Of a stretch of DNA of 64,000 bases, positions 1 to 12,429 are shown piece after piece (position 1 is the first letter of the stretch; the number at the start of each line of letters is the position of its first letter). The notes beneath the pieces were generated by a model. That model saw only the letters and a list, made by a program, of their open reading frames with translations, was not told where the DNA came from and searched no databases. A program made the position numbers and the translations under genes. Source of the DNA: Pseudorasbora parva. Taxonomy: Eukaryota; Chordata; Actinopteri; Cypriniformes; Gobionidae. The stretch lies in the NCBI RefSeq assembly GCF_024679245.1, contig NC_090187.1, positions 21,400,995 through 21,464,994 of the forward strand. Reading direction: 5' to 3'.

Positions 1-657
1 ACATCAAATGGCCCCAACCCAAACAAACTTGGTGCAAGAGTGCTAAAGGACAATATTTATTTCTCCCTTCATCATCCTTCAGCTGTGTGTTTTAACCCAC
101 TCAACCTGATACAGAGTAAGGATGACCACAGGACTTCATTTCAGCTCCTGAATGGACACTCGGCTGACACATCCCACAAGGACAATGAGAACTCCACACA
201 GCCACAACAATTGCTCATGGACACACTCCCAGCTGAGCCCTGCCCACAGAGCTCACTACAGACAGACTGTGAAGGATTAGAACTGCTCCAAGATTCAGCA
301 CCCAAAGATGACTTTCTTGAAAATGGACAGCAAAGCCAGGACAACATACTTCAACTTCCGATAACACCAGAGCAACAGCCCCTCTCACCAGACATGTCAT
401 TCCTCTCTCCAGCATCCCCGCATCTGGGCTTCTCAGAGAAAATGGAGGAACTGATTTTTGTTGGAACTAGACTATCACACTCAATTGCTGCGAGCCCCCA
501 GATATCAACCAAAAAGCGTCGAGCCCCACAACCACCAAAGCCTGTGGGCCCAGCTCCCCCTCCTCCTGTGAGATTTCTTCGGTCACAACGCCAGGGCCCA
601 CACCCTCCTCCATCTGTTGTAGGTGAACCAATAACAACTGATTCCAGCTCTCAGTGA
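1..657 (+). pseudogene. L2-type LINE ORF1, C-terminal part (runs in from before the window)
   Basis: The frame is open from base 1 to a TGA at 655-657, so this is the 3' part of a longer ORF. The first residues (NKLGARVLKDNI, bases 22-57) resemble the block after the catalytic Asp-His of the SGNH esterase domain in ORF1 of L2/CR1 LINEs. The rest is a low-complexity tail rich in Ser, Gln and Pro, with a basic KKRRAPQPPKP stretch and a PPPP run near residues 160-175 counted from the ATG at 40. ORF2 of the same LINE follows within a few bases. The role would be the nucleic-acid-binding/esterase protein of the retrotransposon RNP. The assignment comes mainly from position and the short esterase-like remnant. 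Confidence 0.55.
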
Positions 658-663
658 TGTGTT

Positions 664-2957
664 TTGGGTCCCTGCTATGATAACAGTACCTTTATCAAAT
701 GTATACAAAACAAGTGGGAACCCAGTGTGCCTGCTTCTTTCTCTATCTCTGTTCTGTTACGTGAAAGAAAGTCTAAGGCCTTGTCAGGCCGTTTAACAAA
801 CCAATATAATCTGCTGCCTGTTACCTGTCAAACTAAGACTAATGTGGGTGAAAAAATTAATACTGTTAAGTTAGCACTTTTTTAAACATCTGTTCACTTA
901 AGAACAAATCATTCCTAGTCAGCGACTTAATAACCACAAACAACCTTGATTTTTTGCTTCTAAATGAAACGTGGTTAGAAGAAAACTGTAGTGCAACAGT
1001 CCTCAATGAAGCAGCCCCTCCTAACTTTACTTTTATGAGTGTTTGCAGAGCAGTTAGGAGAGGTGGGGGTGTTGCTGCTCTTTTTAAAGATTTCTATCAA
1101 TGTAAGCAAGTATCATTTGGTGATTATTTGTCTCTAGAATATCTGGGTATTGTGTTAAAAGGTTCTCCACGCATCCTGCTTATCATTGTTTACAGGCCTC
1201 CAAAGTACTCTCCAGCCTTTATTGAGGAATTTACAGAACTGTTATCAATAATTTCCTCAGAGTTTGACTGTTTTGCTATTGCTGGGGATTTTAACATTCA
1301 CATAGATAATATTGAATCCAGTACAACAAAAGAGCTCATGAATGTTCTTAACACTTTTGATTTGACACAGCATGTAAATGGACCCACACACAATCGTGGA
1401 CACACTCTAGATTTACTTATCAGTAAGGGTCTAAACATTTCATCTATTGTTATTAAGGATGTGGCACTGTCTGATCATTTCTGTATTTTCTTTGACATAT
1501 CAATCACTCCTGCCTTTGAAGCTAGATCTGTCTCTGTCAAAAAGAGATGCTTAAATGAGAACACTAATGTGCTGTTTATGAAGGCTTTATCTCTAAAACC
1601 AAGCATATCTGCAGACTCTGTTGATTTTCTCCTTGACTCCTTTAACTCAAAAGTTAAGAGTGTAATGGATGATATTGCCCCTCTGAAAGTCAGGAAAAAG
1701 AGTGGCAAACAAAAGGCACCATGGAGAAACTCAACAGCAGTTCAAATAATGAAAAGACAATGCAGAAAATCTGAACGAAAGTGGCAGAAGACAAAACTTG
1801 TAGTCCATTATAACATCTATAAAGACAGCCTTCATGCTTTCAATGTTGAACTAGGCAAAGCTAGACAGACCTTCTTCTCAAATATTATAAACAAACACAT
1901 AAACAACACGCACACTTTTTTTGCAACTGTAGACAGACTAACAAACCCCCCGAGTCACATTCCCAGAGAAATGCTCTCAGACAGCAAATGCAGTGAGTTT
2001 GCTTCCTTCTTCTCAGAGAAAATCAAAAATATCAGAAAGGCGATCAGCACATCCTCTAGTTGCTCTGGGGTCAGTCAGATCAGACCAAACCCTCGGAAAA
2101 TTACTATGTCTGATTTCGAAACAATTGACGGTAAAATTTTAGAAGACACAGTACAGCATCTTAAAACATCAACCTGCGCCCTTGACGCACTCCCCACTTA
2201 TTTTTTCAAAAGTGTGTTTAACTGTTTGGAAGCAGATCTCCTAGAAGTGGTGAACTCCTCACTTCTCTATGGGACTTTTCCAACCGCCCTTAAAACTGCA
2301 ATAGTTAAGCCTCTTCTGAAAAAGAGAAATCTAGATAACTCCATACTGAGCAACTACAGACCAATCTCAAATCTCCCCTTCATAGGCAAAATCATCGAAA
2401 AAGTTGTTTTCAATCAACTAAACAAATTCTTAAACTCAAACGGATTCTTTGACAATTTTCAATCTGGTTTCCGACCGCATCACAGCACAGAGACAGCGCT
2501 CATAAAGATTATAAATGATATTCGCTTAAATACTGATACAGGCAAAACATCAATTCTGGTTCTACTCGATCTCAGTGCTGCATTCGACACTGTTGACCAC
2601 AACATACTTCTAGACAGGCTGGAAAACTGGGTCGGGCTTTCTGGGATGGTCCTCAGATGTTTCAGATCATACTTAGAAGGGAGAGGTTATTATGTGAGTA
2701 TAGGACACCATAAGTCTGAGTGGACGTCCATGACATGCGGAGTCCCACAAGGGTCAATTCTAGCACCTCTCCTGTTTAACCTGTATATGCTGCCACTGAG
2801 CCAAATAATGAAAAAGAACAATATTGCTTACCACAGCTATGCTGACGACACCCAGCTCTACTTAGCACTGTCACCTAATGACTACAGCCCCATTGACTCG
2901 CTGTGCAAATGCATTGATGAAGTTAACGACTGGATGTGCCAAAACTATCTTCAGTTA
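664..2957 (+). pseudogene. LINE ORF2 (endonuclease-reverse transcriptase), 5' two thirds, frameshifted
   Basis: ORF2 of an L2-type LINE. The apurinic-like endonuclease is seen from about 954 (NETWLEE, then GDFNIHID near 1290, then SDHFCIFF near 1472). Reverse transcriptase follows: NYRPISNLPFIGKIIEK, QSGFRPHHSTETAL, LDLSAAFDTVDH, GVPQGSILAPLLFNLY and the YADD catalytic motif (bases 2838-2849). The protein would nick the target and copy the element RNA by target-primed reverse transcription. A T-run at about 876-884, two bases longer than in the copy at 38-41 kb, shifts the frame between the N-terminal piece (664-885) and the 670-codon ORF starting at 954. The ORF ends artificially in the inserted DNA element; the C-terminal part is at 8141-8850. 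The copy is therefore inactive. Confidence 0.88.
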
Positions 2958-3689
2958 CCCATATGAAAAAAACCTATATGTTTCATATATAGCGACCATA
3001 TATGTTCCTTACTTAAATCAGTCAGAATTATCTTATATGTTTAATGTAAGTCCCATATATGTCATACACAAAATCAGACCGTTTATGGCCCATTTCATAC
3101 TAAAAAGCACACAGAAAACTTTTGGGTCATGTATGAATACTGCAAAAATCTTATATGAGTTTTACATGTAAACAGTATGCAATGGTATATGGTATTAGTA
3201 GAAAATACATGATATTCATATACAAATCATATAAAGTTCGTATACTGAATCATATGCTAGTCATATTAAAGTCATATAGGATTTATTTATATTTTGTGTC
3301 ATTTGTTTATATGCTTTTTATACAGATTTCATATTTTTTTAATAGGGAAATGGTGTGTTAGCTCTTCAAGTTTATATAATATACATATAAACTACATATA
3401 AAAATCATACATGATTTCAGTCAATATTACAACATCTCTGCATATACTAACCATATATGATTTCAATCAATGACATACACAAATTTGTGATGGAAACACT
3501 TTTATTTCAACACAAAATGAAATAATAAAATTATACTCCACATGAGGAATTTACAATTCCAACTTGATAGCAAACTGAACTTTGCTCAGGAAAAAAACAA
3601 AACCCAAAAAACAACACAAAAATACACTGAACACAGTGACATGGCCATCAATCAAAGATAATGAACGGATTAGTTCACCCCAAAATAAA

Positions 3690-4370
3690 AATTGACTGAT
3701 AATTTACTCACCCCCATCTCATCCAAGATGTTCATGTCTTTATTTATTCAGTGGAAAAGAAATTAAGTTTCTTGAAGAAAACATTCCAGGATTGTTCATC
3801 ATATAATGCTTTTCAGTTGCAACCAAAATGTTGAAGGTCCAAATCAACGCCGTTTCAAAGGGCTTCATAGCCTCTGCGTGATCCCAGATGAGGAATAGGG
3901 TCTTATCTAGTCAAATAATCAGTCATTTAAAAAAATGAATATACATTTCAACCTTAATTGTTCAACTTGCTCAGCTCTGCGAGGTGCCAAGGATGACGTA
4001 ATCCCGTGTAAATGGTCACATAGACGTAGGCAGAAGTCCCGCCCTCGTATTTACAGAGCGCTCATGTGAAGACTAATAAACGCCCTTTAGCAAAAACAAT
4101 TTTCAACTTCAAAATCATCCAATATCGTTGTTTTACCTTTTTTTTATTTGCTAGAGGGCATTTGTATTAGTCTTCACATGAGCGCTTTGTAAACACGAAG
4201 GTGGAACTGCATTGATTTGGACCTTCAGTATTTTGGTTGCAACTAAAAACCATTACATGATGAAAAATCCTGGAATATTTTCTTCAAAAAACTGAATTTC
4301 TTTTCGACTGAAGAAAGAAAGACATGAACATCTTGGATGACATAGGGTTGAGTAAATTATCAGGACATTT
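3690..4370. repeat. Foldback (inverted repeat) MITE inside copy A
   Basis: The left arm (from 3690, through CATCCAAGATGTTCATGTCT near 3722 and GATTGTTCATCATATAATG near 3791) is repeated in reverse complement toward 4370 (AGACATGAACATCTTGGATG near 4319). The arms are roughly 300 bp, diverged by substitutions and small indels, with a centre near 4080-4130. No ORF. A corresponding half is at about 59280-59760 in copy B, so the foldback was in the family before the two copies separated. Confidence 0.7.
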
Positions 4371-4380
4371 TAAAAAATCA

Positions 4381-5600
4381 TTTAATAAAGGTCTTTTGAA
4401 GAGAAGCTATGCATTTTTTATTAAAAAAATATCCATATTTTTGACTTTAGACTAAAATATCTATCTTCTGGCAGTCAACTGTGCGGGTCTACTTACGCCA
4501 AAAGAGTGACCTCTGACCTGAAGCATGATGTATTGATGAATGCGGATATGCAGAGAATAGAGGAAAACAATACACTGGTCATGAATTTGAATTTAAAGAG
4601 GATTCGATAAAAGAGAAGAGCTTGATTTTGTTGCCCAGAGAGACGTTGAAGCTTACACTACTCCTACATCGCATCACTCAGGTCACTCTCTGGTCGCAAG
4701 TCAACTGCCATGAGCTGGTTATTTTAGTCAATAAGGTTATAAATATGGATATCTATATCAGTATCTATATCAATTACTATATTAACTTATTTTACATAGT
4801 AATTATAGTACACATATTAAAGCTTTATTTGTTGTGTTCTGAAAATAAATGAACGTCTTATGGGTTTGGAACGACATGAGGGTCATTTTAACAACATACA
4901 TTTTTGGGTGAACTAAACGTTAAAAATGGACAAAGTTTAAGAAATACTGTAATAATGTATTGCTCATTGTTAGTGCATGTTAGTTAATACATTACAATAA
5001 AGTCTCATTTGTTAACATTAGTTAAAGTCTTACAACTCAGAGTACATAAACTTCTTCAACACTTCCCATTCAGAACTGAACCAGTCCTCATGGGATGGAA
5101 CAGTCTGTGGTTGAACCTGTTCTTCTTGCGTGGTCTTCAAATGTTTTCATGAAGATCTTTCTGTGAAAGAAAAAGAAAATCTTCTTGACCACCCCATTTA
5201 CATACAGGAATATTAGAAACACGTTTCATTATAATGTTTTTTTCAGTATAACAATATATTCTTTACAGTTACTTACTTTCTATTACAAAATTGTAATATT
5301 GTACATCATTTAGATTCATATATGTTGCAGTTACATGAATGCAAATGATAGAAGTTTATATTTTAGCTATATTTTAACTACATTAGAGCAATTGCAAACT
5401 CAAGTTCACTAAAACATTAACTCTTTTAAAGTGAATTGGCACAAAATAGACTATTAATGATCACAAAAGGAACATCCGGTAAACAAATCACATTACATTT
5501 ATTCTAACTTTTGCTTTTTGTCAGTGTCACACAGCTTTCACTGTGTCACACAATCGTTGTATAACGTTATCTATGCAAACCATGAGCTTTAGGGTTTAAC
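4381..5600. other. AT-rich interior of copy A, no gene seen
   Basis: No ORF with recognisable similarity. There is a short stretch ending in a GGGTGAAC-type motif near 4906-4914, common at the ends of fish MITEs, and otherwise AT-rich unique-looking sequence. Confidence 0.5.
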
Positions 5601-5603
5601 TTA

Positions 5604-5967
5604 GGGTGCTTTCACACCTACCTTGTTTGGTCCGGATTTTCGGACTTTTCGGTTTGGTACGAACCAAAATTACAGGTGTGAAACCTCCCTCGGACCATGG
5701 TCCGGACCAAACAGACGAAATTTGGTCCGACGTCAAGAGGTAGTCTCGGTCCGGACCAAACTGAACAAAGGTTCGGTTCGTTTCTTGTGTGAAAGCATTT
5801 TCTGTATAGTTCGGACTTTCAGACCATTTACAGGAAGTTCTGGTGTAGGATTAGTGAAAAAAAACACAGATTAAACTCACAGCACATGCCGTGATGGAGC
5901 GCGCAGCATTTTAAACAGAACCGCTTGTGTAGTCATGTCAGTTCGCGTGAACGGCGTGCTCTGCTTG

Positions 5968-6031
<64 letters not shown>

Positions 6032-6770
6032 GTTCTAATGTCTGTGAGACAAGTATATGCTGAGTTTCGTTTATTTATGAGACCGCTCCAGTTCATGTGC
6101 AGCGCAAATGATCACTCCGTCACGGGATGTCTGCTATATTATTTATTTAAGCTTATTTATTAAATTCAGGCAAATGATGAAACATTTATTAATATTAAGA
6201 TACAAAATACAAAGCTTTCTACAAAACAAATCTTAATGAAGTGGTCAAAATTATTTCTGACTCGATGTCTTTGACATATATTGCACATCTGTGCACGTTT
6301 CATAATCAATATAGCCTAGATGAAATTTAAAAATAACATTATAGTATTTAAACATTACTATAAAATAAAACAAATTGTTTGGCTAAAAAGCCTATCTTCT
6401 AGGAGCTCCTCCTTTCCTTGCACAACGAGGACGTTCATTAGATGGATTTGCCTCGAGTATAGTTGGTGCTGCAGATAGTAGTGCCATAATATTAACAGTA
6501 TTGCCAACGATATGCGTCTGTTCATTCATTCTTGTCAAAGTTAGCCGCTGAATTTACAACACACTGACGTCAGACGCACGTCCGCTAACAAACCAATCAA
6601 TGTTAAGATGCAGCCCACATAGATGATGACGACAGGACGCCCGTGCGTCATGTAAAGTTCTTTGGTGCGCTGACATAACTGCAATGTGAAAGCAAACCAA
6701 AAAGAACCAAATGTCCAAACACAAACTTTGGTTCGGACCTTGGTGCGGACTTTCAGGTGTGAAAACGCCC
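5604..6770. mobile_element. Harbinger-like non-autonomous element, TTA target duplication
   Basis: The ends are GGGTGCTTTCACACCT and its near-complement AGGTGTGAAAACGCCC, flanked by TTA at 5601-5603 and 6771-6773. The left subterminal 200 bp holds repeated TTTGGTCCGGA/TCCGGACCAAA palindromes, and the right subterminal part holds TTTGGTTCGGACC. A 3 bp TWA-type duplication fits PIF/Harbinger. No intact transposase or Myb-like ORF was found in 1.17 kb, so it is non-autonomous. Confidence 0.65.
5970..6030. repeat. (TA)n microsatellite
   Basis: About 29 uninterrupted AT dinucleotides inside the Harbinger-like element. Confidence 0.95.
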
Positions 6771-8140
6771 TTAGTTACCAAAAGACATTTAAACAACTAG
6801 AATAGTTGTTTTTTACATTTGATCATTTAGCAGACGTTTTTATTCAAAGGGACTAACAAATGATGAGACCAATCATATAGTTTAATAACTTTAATACAAA
6901 TATAAGCATTTTTCACTTGTTTTTGCACATTAAATACTTGTAATTTAATTTTTGCACGTGCGCGCAGCATAATTAGGCTTAACGTTACCTGTACGTTACC
7001 TAACACTAGGCTGTGGCACCGACATGATAACAGAAACGAACAATTTACAAAACTTTTAGCAAATCTTGCCATTAAATAAGTTAACATTTGCATTGAGAAC
7101 GACATGACAAACACAATTCTTACCTGGAGCTCGCCACTTCGCGGTCCCGCTGGGAGGCAATCATATCACGGAGACAACAAGAACCCGCGATTGATTTCCT
7201 CCTGGCCGCGGCGCGTTGACGCATGCGCAGTTTGCGATGACAGAACTAAGGCTATTTTTGTTACAGAAATCTTCATCGTCTAAGCCTAACGCTTAGAGTG
7301 AGTTTTTAATTATTATTTTTTAAATATTGCTGATATTGCTGTTAACAAATAGTTTGTATGGGTAGAACATTACGAAACAAATATATAGAAATATACTGCA
7401 ATTATATGCAAAATAGCCTATATTAAAGGAAATATAAAGGAATAAAGGAAACTAAAGCCTTTTTTAATATAGCTACTGCAATGTATGCATATTGACTATA
7501 TTTATAAAATATGGCTATATTTTAACACATACAATATTTAGTAATTAAGATATAAATAGTATTACATGTAATATCCATTAAGTTGTATCCTTTATTTTGT
7601 AGCCTTACTGTATATTCCCATATTAATGTGAATGCATGTACACACATAAACACTTTTACAGAATGAGTTACAACAAATTTCTACTTCCCATCATGCTTTA
7701 CTTCTGATTTAAAGGAGGTTAATGTTAAAATAAATTTTTATTTGATGTGTTTTTGCTCAATTTAAAAACCTGTAAAACTGTTACTTTTATTAACAATAAT
7801 GTCGGTGCACTTTTCAGCAGTTACAGCTCTTTGCTAAATATGTAGGATAGTATATAATATTATTATTATTTATTTTATTTTTTTGCATTAGGGTTACCCA
7901 TTTTTATTCGTTTTACTTGCTAATTAATTTACTAAAGTAAAATCTCACTGATTTGCAGGGGTTGTATTTAATACAATCCAGCATATATATTTTTTACAGT
8001 GTAGGACATATATGATTGAAAATACATGAATATTGTACAATTTGTATATGTGGTTTTTGCAGCATATATGATCCTTATAGTTTTCTGTTGGAACATATAA
8101 GAATCACATATGTTTTTAGCAAGACTTTTCCATATGGGTA

Positions 8141-9140
8141 AACAAAGACAAAACTGAAATCATTACATTTGGAAACAAAGATGAAATTCTCAAGGTGAAC
8201 ACGTATCTTGAGGCTAAAGGTCTGATAACAAAAAATCAAGTCAGGAATCTTGGTGTGATTTTGGAGTCAGACCTGAGTTTCAGTAGTCATGTCAAAGCAA
8301 TAACTAAATCATCATACTATCATCTGAAAAATATTGCAAGGATTAGAAGTTTTGTCTCCAGGCAAGACTTAGAGAAACTGTTTCACACTTTCATCACCAG
8401 TAGGGTGGACTATTGTAATGGACTTCTCACTGGCCTTACCAAAAAGACCATTAGACAGCTGCAGCTCATACAGAACGCTGCTGCCAGGATTCTGAGCAGA
8501 ACCAGAAAATATGACCATATCACACCAGTCCTCAGGTCTTTACACTGGCTTCCAGTTACATCTAGGATCGATTTCAAAGTACTATTACTTGTTTATAAAT
8601 CACTCAATGACCTAGGACCTCAATACATCGCAGATATTTGATTAAATACAAACCCAACAGATCACTCAGATCAGCAGGATCAAGTCAGTTAGAAATACCA
8701 AGAGTTCACTCAAAGCAAGGAGAGTCTGCTTTTAGCTATTATGCCAGCCGTAGTTGGAACCGGCTTCCTGAACAGATCAGATGTGCTCCAACAGTAGCCA
8801 CATTCAAATCCAGACTCAAAACACATCTGTTTAGCTGTGCATTTACTGAATGAGCACTGTGCCACTGTACGTCCGACCGATTGCACCTTATCTATGCATC
8901 ATTTTTTAAATAATTTTTTATAACTGTTTTTGTTTACCTGTACTTTTCTTTGGTAATCATCATTTTATTACTTTTAATTCTCTTTACATTGTATTCTTTT
9001 TCTTATGCATTTTTTAGCCCTATTTTAATTCCTTTCTATGTAAAGCACTTTGAATTGCCATTGTGTATGAAATGTGCTATATAAATAACTTGCCTTGCCT
9101 TGCCTTGCCTTGCCTTGCCTTGCCTTGCCTTGCCTTGCCT
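8141..9140 (+). pseudogene. L2-type LINE copy 1, ORF2 C-terminus, 3' UTR and tail
   Basis: ORF2 resumes directly after the inserted DNA element (NKDKTEIITFGNKDE at 8141-8185) and runs through NQVRNLGVILESDLSF, DYCNGLLTGL and SLHWLPVTSRIDFKVLL to TFKSRLKTHLFSCAFTE, ending at 8853. A single-base deletion near 8637 relative to the minus-strand copy shifts the frame and creates a stop at 8639-8641. About 230 bp of 3' UTR follow, with TGTAAAGCACTTTGAATTG near 9038, then a TTGCC tail. This is the thumb and C-terminal domain of the same ORF2 that starts at 664. Confidence 0.88.
9089..9140 (+). repeat. (TTGCC)n LINE 3' tail
   Basis: About ten tandem TTGCC units end LINE copy 1. The minus-strand copy starts with the complementary GGCAA array at 38143, so the pentanucleotide is the family's 3' tail and not a chance microsatellite. 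Confidence 0.9.
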
Positions 9141-9204
9141 ATTCGGCGACTCAAAATCGGGGCAAAAATCGGGCAGTGTGAACTAGGCTTTAGAGGAAGA
9201 ACGG

Positions 9205-9960
9205 ACGGCCTTCAAGTCTGTGGCAGAAGTGGTGTGATGACTATTAGAAAGATTAGACCCTTCCTATCAGAACAGGCTGCACAACTCCTGGTTCAAGCTC
9301 TTGTTCTCTCCAGACTGGACTATTGTAATGCTCTTCTAGCTGGCCTTCCAGCACGCACTATCAAACCCTTGCAGCTGATCCAGAATGCAGCGGCGAGAGT
9401 GGTCTTTAATGAGCCGAAGAGAGCGCATGTCACGCCTCTCTTCATCAGTTTGCACTGGTTGCCAATGGCTGCTCGCATCAAATTCAAGGCACTGGTTCTC
9501 GCCTACAAAGCAACCACTGGCTCTGCACCAATATACCTAAACTCGCTTGTTTAGACTTACACACCCTCCAGAAGCTTGCGTTCTGCGAGTGAGCGACGCC
9601 TCGTGGTTCCATCCCAAAGAGGCATGAAATCGCTCTCGAGGACATTTTCCTGGACCGTTCCCACCTGGTGGAATGACCTGCCGATCTCAATTCGTGCTCC
9701 TGAGTCTGTAGCCATTTTTTAAAAAAACATTTTAAGACACATCTTTTCCAATTGCACCTGACCAATAAAGAATAGCACTTAACTATCAATTTAAATTTAG
9801 TTTGTCCAAAAAAAAAAATTGTTTGTGTACTGTGCTTAATGAGACTTCTTACAGCTCTTACAGGTTGTTGCCCTTGTTTGTTTCGTTGCTTCTATTGCTC
9901 TCCCCTTTTTTGTAAGTCGCTTTGGATAAAAGCGTCTGCTAAATGATTAAATGTAAATGT
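9205..9960 (+). pseudogene. Second L2-family LINE, 3' fragment
   Basis: An ORF reaching 9554 encodes the ORF2 C-terminal block KIRPFLSEQAAQLLVQA, LSRLDYCNALLAGLP, LQLIQNAAARVVFNEPKR and HVTPLFISLHWLP, then continues past a stop at 9552 with SASERRLVVPSQRG and a WWNDLP motif. It ends in a 3' UTR with CGCTTTGGATAAAAGCGTC (near 9921) and (AAATGT)n-like repeats at 9941-9963. Sequence and tail differ from copy 1, so this is a separate subfamily, 5' truncated. Immediately upstream (9141-9190) is a short stretch typical of another repeat's end (GTGTGAACTAGGCTTTA). Confidence 0.8.
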
Positions 9961-10527
9961 AAATGACTGACCAAGGGGGACGAGGAAACAGGTGACGCCG
10001 CAAGTCTGAGGGTCTCCGGTGGAGCCGTAGGTGGGAGGTGCAGATCTGAAGCCAACAGTTCGACAGGCAAATGGAGCAAAGAGGTCAAAGGCAGGAGGTG
10101 GAGCTGCAGGATCCTCTCACACTAAAGTTCCTGGTGGGAACACGACCTGTGGTGCAACGTCATAGCAGGACTTTCAATGTTGACATCCAGCAGTGGCGGC
10201 ATTGGAGGGCTGGCAAAGCTTAGCAGTGATGGTGATAGTGAGTATAGTGAGTGACACCATGCATCCATAAAATCCATACAGTCAATAGAGCTGTTCAAAA
10301 ACAGCAATGAAGATAAAGGTATCGGGTGGGAAGTGATATTTCATCCATAGTTAATCAGCCAATGCTCATTCTCTGTAGTTTTGGCTCACACCCCTGGTCA
10401 GACTCATGCTGGAGCTCCTACTTCCAGGACGAAGGTCAGCTCTTTCCTCTTCTCTTCAGGCTCTGGCTGAAAAGACACGGCGGGTGGTAGCTCTCCATCT
10501 GCGGGGGGGGGGGGCACACTCACACAT

Positions 10528-10560
<33 letters not shown>

Positions 10561-11024
10561 TTCTCTGTGGTCAAATGTTCATTGGGCTCTGGGTCTGGCT
10601 GTATCCTGGTTTCCAAAGGAACATGTGACAGATACAAACAAACTGAACACAGTTGTGACAGTAGGTTGCAATATTTCATAACAAATGCTTTATAGATTAA
10701 TAGAAAAAGGTAAACATTGGCCAAAGCATTGTAACGAGGAGTCATCCATTTTACTTTTAAGGCCAAGTACAAGTTAGAATCAAGAGCTTTAAAGTCTGTA
10801 CTTATTGAATTTGACTATCGCTTTTCACCAGGTGTAAAGTGTGTTCTGCTAATAATGACAGGCCTGGGCCTATAACTATAAAAAAAAACCTGGCGTTCAG
10901 ATATTCCAAAAGAGGAAACTAACATTTTCAGTATAAGAAATTTAAGTACAGATAGTTTGACTTCCCAAGTCAAAGTGCTGAGTAAAAGTGATCAACTAGG
11001 CTATTACAACCAACTTTGCATGTG
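9961..11024. other. Unassigned interval with a G-run and (CA)n
   Basis: No convincing gene or element. It contains a G-run at about 10503-10513 followed by an alternating CA tract to 10557. The ORFs over this tract are low-complexity shadows. Confidence 0.5.
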
Positions 11025-12429
11025 TTAAAGGTGCATTATGCAGTATTTTTAAAGTAAAATATCCAAAAACCACTAGGCCATTGTTATATATTTTGTACAG
11101 TTGAGTACTTACAATATCCCAAACACTGTAAAACCCAACAAGTTACGGTAACTCAAACCATTTGAGGAAACCGATTGCTTCAAACCAATTAAGTTTTAAA
11201 ACCATTAAGTATGAGTACTGAAAACTCATATACATTGAGTTAAATTAACTCATATTTTAGTGTTGTTTAAGTGTTAAAACTTATATTTTAGTGTTGTGTT
11301 GATCAATTATTAAGAGTAAACTGAACTTAAAGATTTTAAGTTAATTTTATTAATTCAGTTTGAATTCAGGTAACAAATCTAACTAAGTCTTAACAACTAC
11401 ATGGTTACTTAAATGGTTTTAGGAAACAGATTGCGGCAAATGGTTTAAGTTCATCAAACTCAAAGTGATTAAGTTACATAAGACTAAGCACAAGCTAACA
11501 TTGGTACAAAATGAAGACAGAACAGGAGGGTATTTTTAAGTAATTTATTGAAATATAACATTTACATCATAAATACAGTATGCCATATGTTCACAAATAT
11601 AACTAGACAAAAAATATTAGACTTTTTCACCAAATAAAACAGCACAAACATGTTTAAAAAAGTCATAACATTTAAATAACAAAACATATAAAATAAAAAA
11701 AATATGTAAAAAGGTACGTTTCCTCAAAAAGCAAAAGCACTGTATGATCTTTAATGTACTCTAAGTGTATTGCACTGACCGAAGACTTGGCAGACATCCC
11801 CACCTCATCTTAAAAGACAATCAAAGCATCCAGTGGGTTTAAAGGTAACGTTCCCTCTTCCTCCTCGACAGTAAGGATGGTCACTGTTGGCTTCTGCACC
11901 TGGTCAAGCTCCTTTTTCTATATGCATTGGAAAAAAAGTTTGTATGTCACCACATATAAAAATAACCCTTGTCAGGGCAGACACCATATTTCAATTTTCA
12001 TAAATAAAAAAAACGTTGTTATAAGGAACGGATTATTGTTGATTTAATTGGGCGTGTGCTTATTTAAAACCCTGTAGTTCAATTTTGTAAAGATGTTAAG
12101 TTGTTTGTCAGCAAGGTTTAATTGGGGGAAAAACATTTTCAGGGGTGTATCAGCCGAATGTTCTAGACCTTGAATTGAATGACGAATTGAATTGAATTGA
12201 ATTCAAGAGATAATGCACACATTGCAAAACATTTGTTTTTCATGTCAGTATGTCATAAATAGAAAGAGGCAACAGTTTACTGTCAAAGATTTGTCGCTCA
12301 CATCACGCCGCATCCAGTGTAGACAACATAACGGACTATAAGGGGCTCTTTTGTCCTGTCGCGCTGCTCACATCCGGTGTAGACAAAGTGAAACAAGACA
12401 GATTTGATTAACAAATTTTAAATGGATAA

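Larger units (their letters stand above)
1..2957 (+). mobile_element. L2-type LINE copy 1, 5' part (ORF1 tail and most of ORF2)
   Basis: A non-LTR retrotransposon of the L2/CR1 group enters from before the window. It runs to base 2957, is interrupted by the DNA element 2958-8138, and resumes at 8141 up to its pentanucleotide tail at 9140. The minus-strand copy at 38143-41683 is closely similar and gives the uninterrupted order, so the split is an insertion and not a rearrangement. The duplicated target is TA (2956-2957 and 8139-8140). Confidence 0.88.
2958..8138. mobile_element. Non-autonomous DNA element with CCCATATG ends, TA target duplication (copy A)
   Basis: This 5.18 kb insertion divides the LINE ORF2. 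It begins CCCATATGAAAAA and ends with the complement TTTTCCATATGGG, flanked by TA on both sides (2956-2957, 8139-8140). Both ends are crowded with CATAT/ATATG motifs every few tens of bases (2958-3480 and about 7980-8138). No transposase ORF is present. It carries a foldback (3690-4370) and a Harbinger-like element (5604-6770). A second copy of the family lies reversed at 59103-61989 and matches 2958 to about 4140. TA duplication would fit the Tc1/mariner group or another TA-targeting family; the superfamily is not established. Confidence 0.75.

Noticed and set aside
2878..3361. ORFs across the LINE/DNA-element junction
   Set aside because: They read from LINE into AT-rich inserted DNA; no motif.
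10404..10772. 122-codon minus-strand ORF
   Set aside because: Driven by the CA/G-run low-complexity tract, with no motif or codon pattern.
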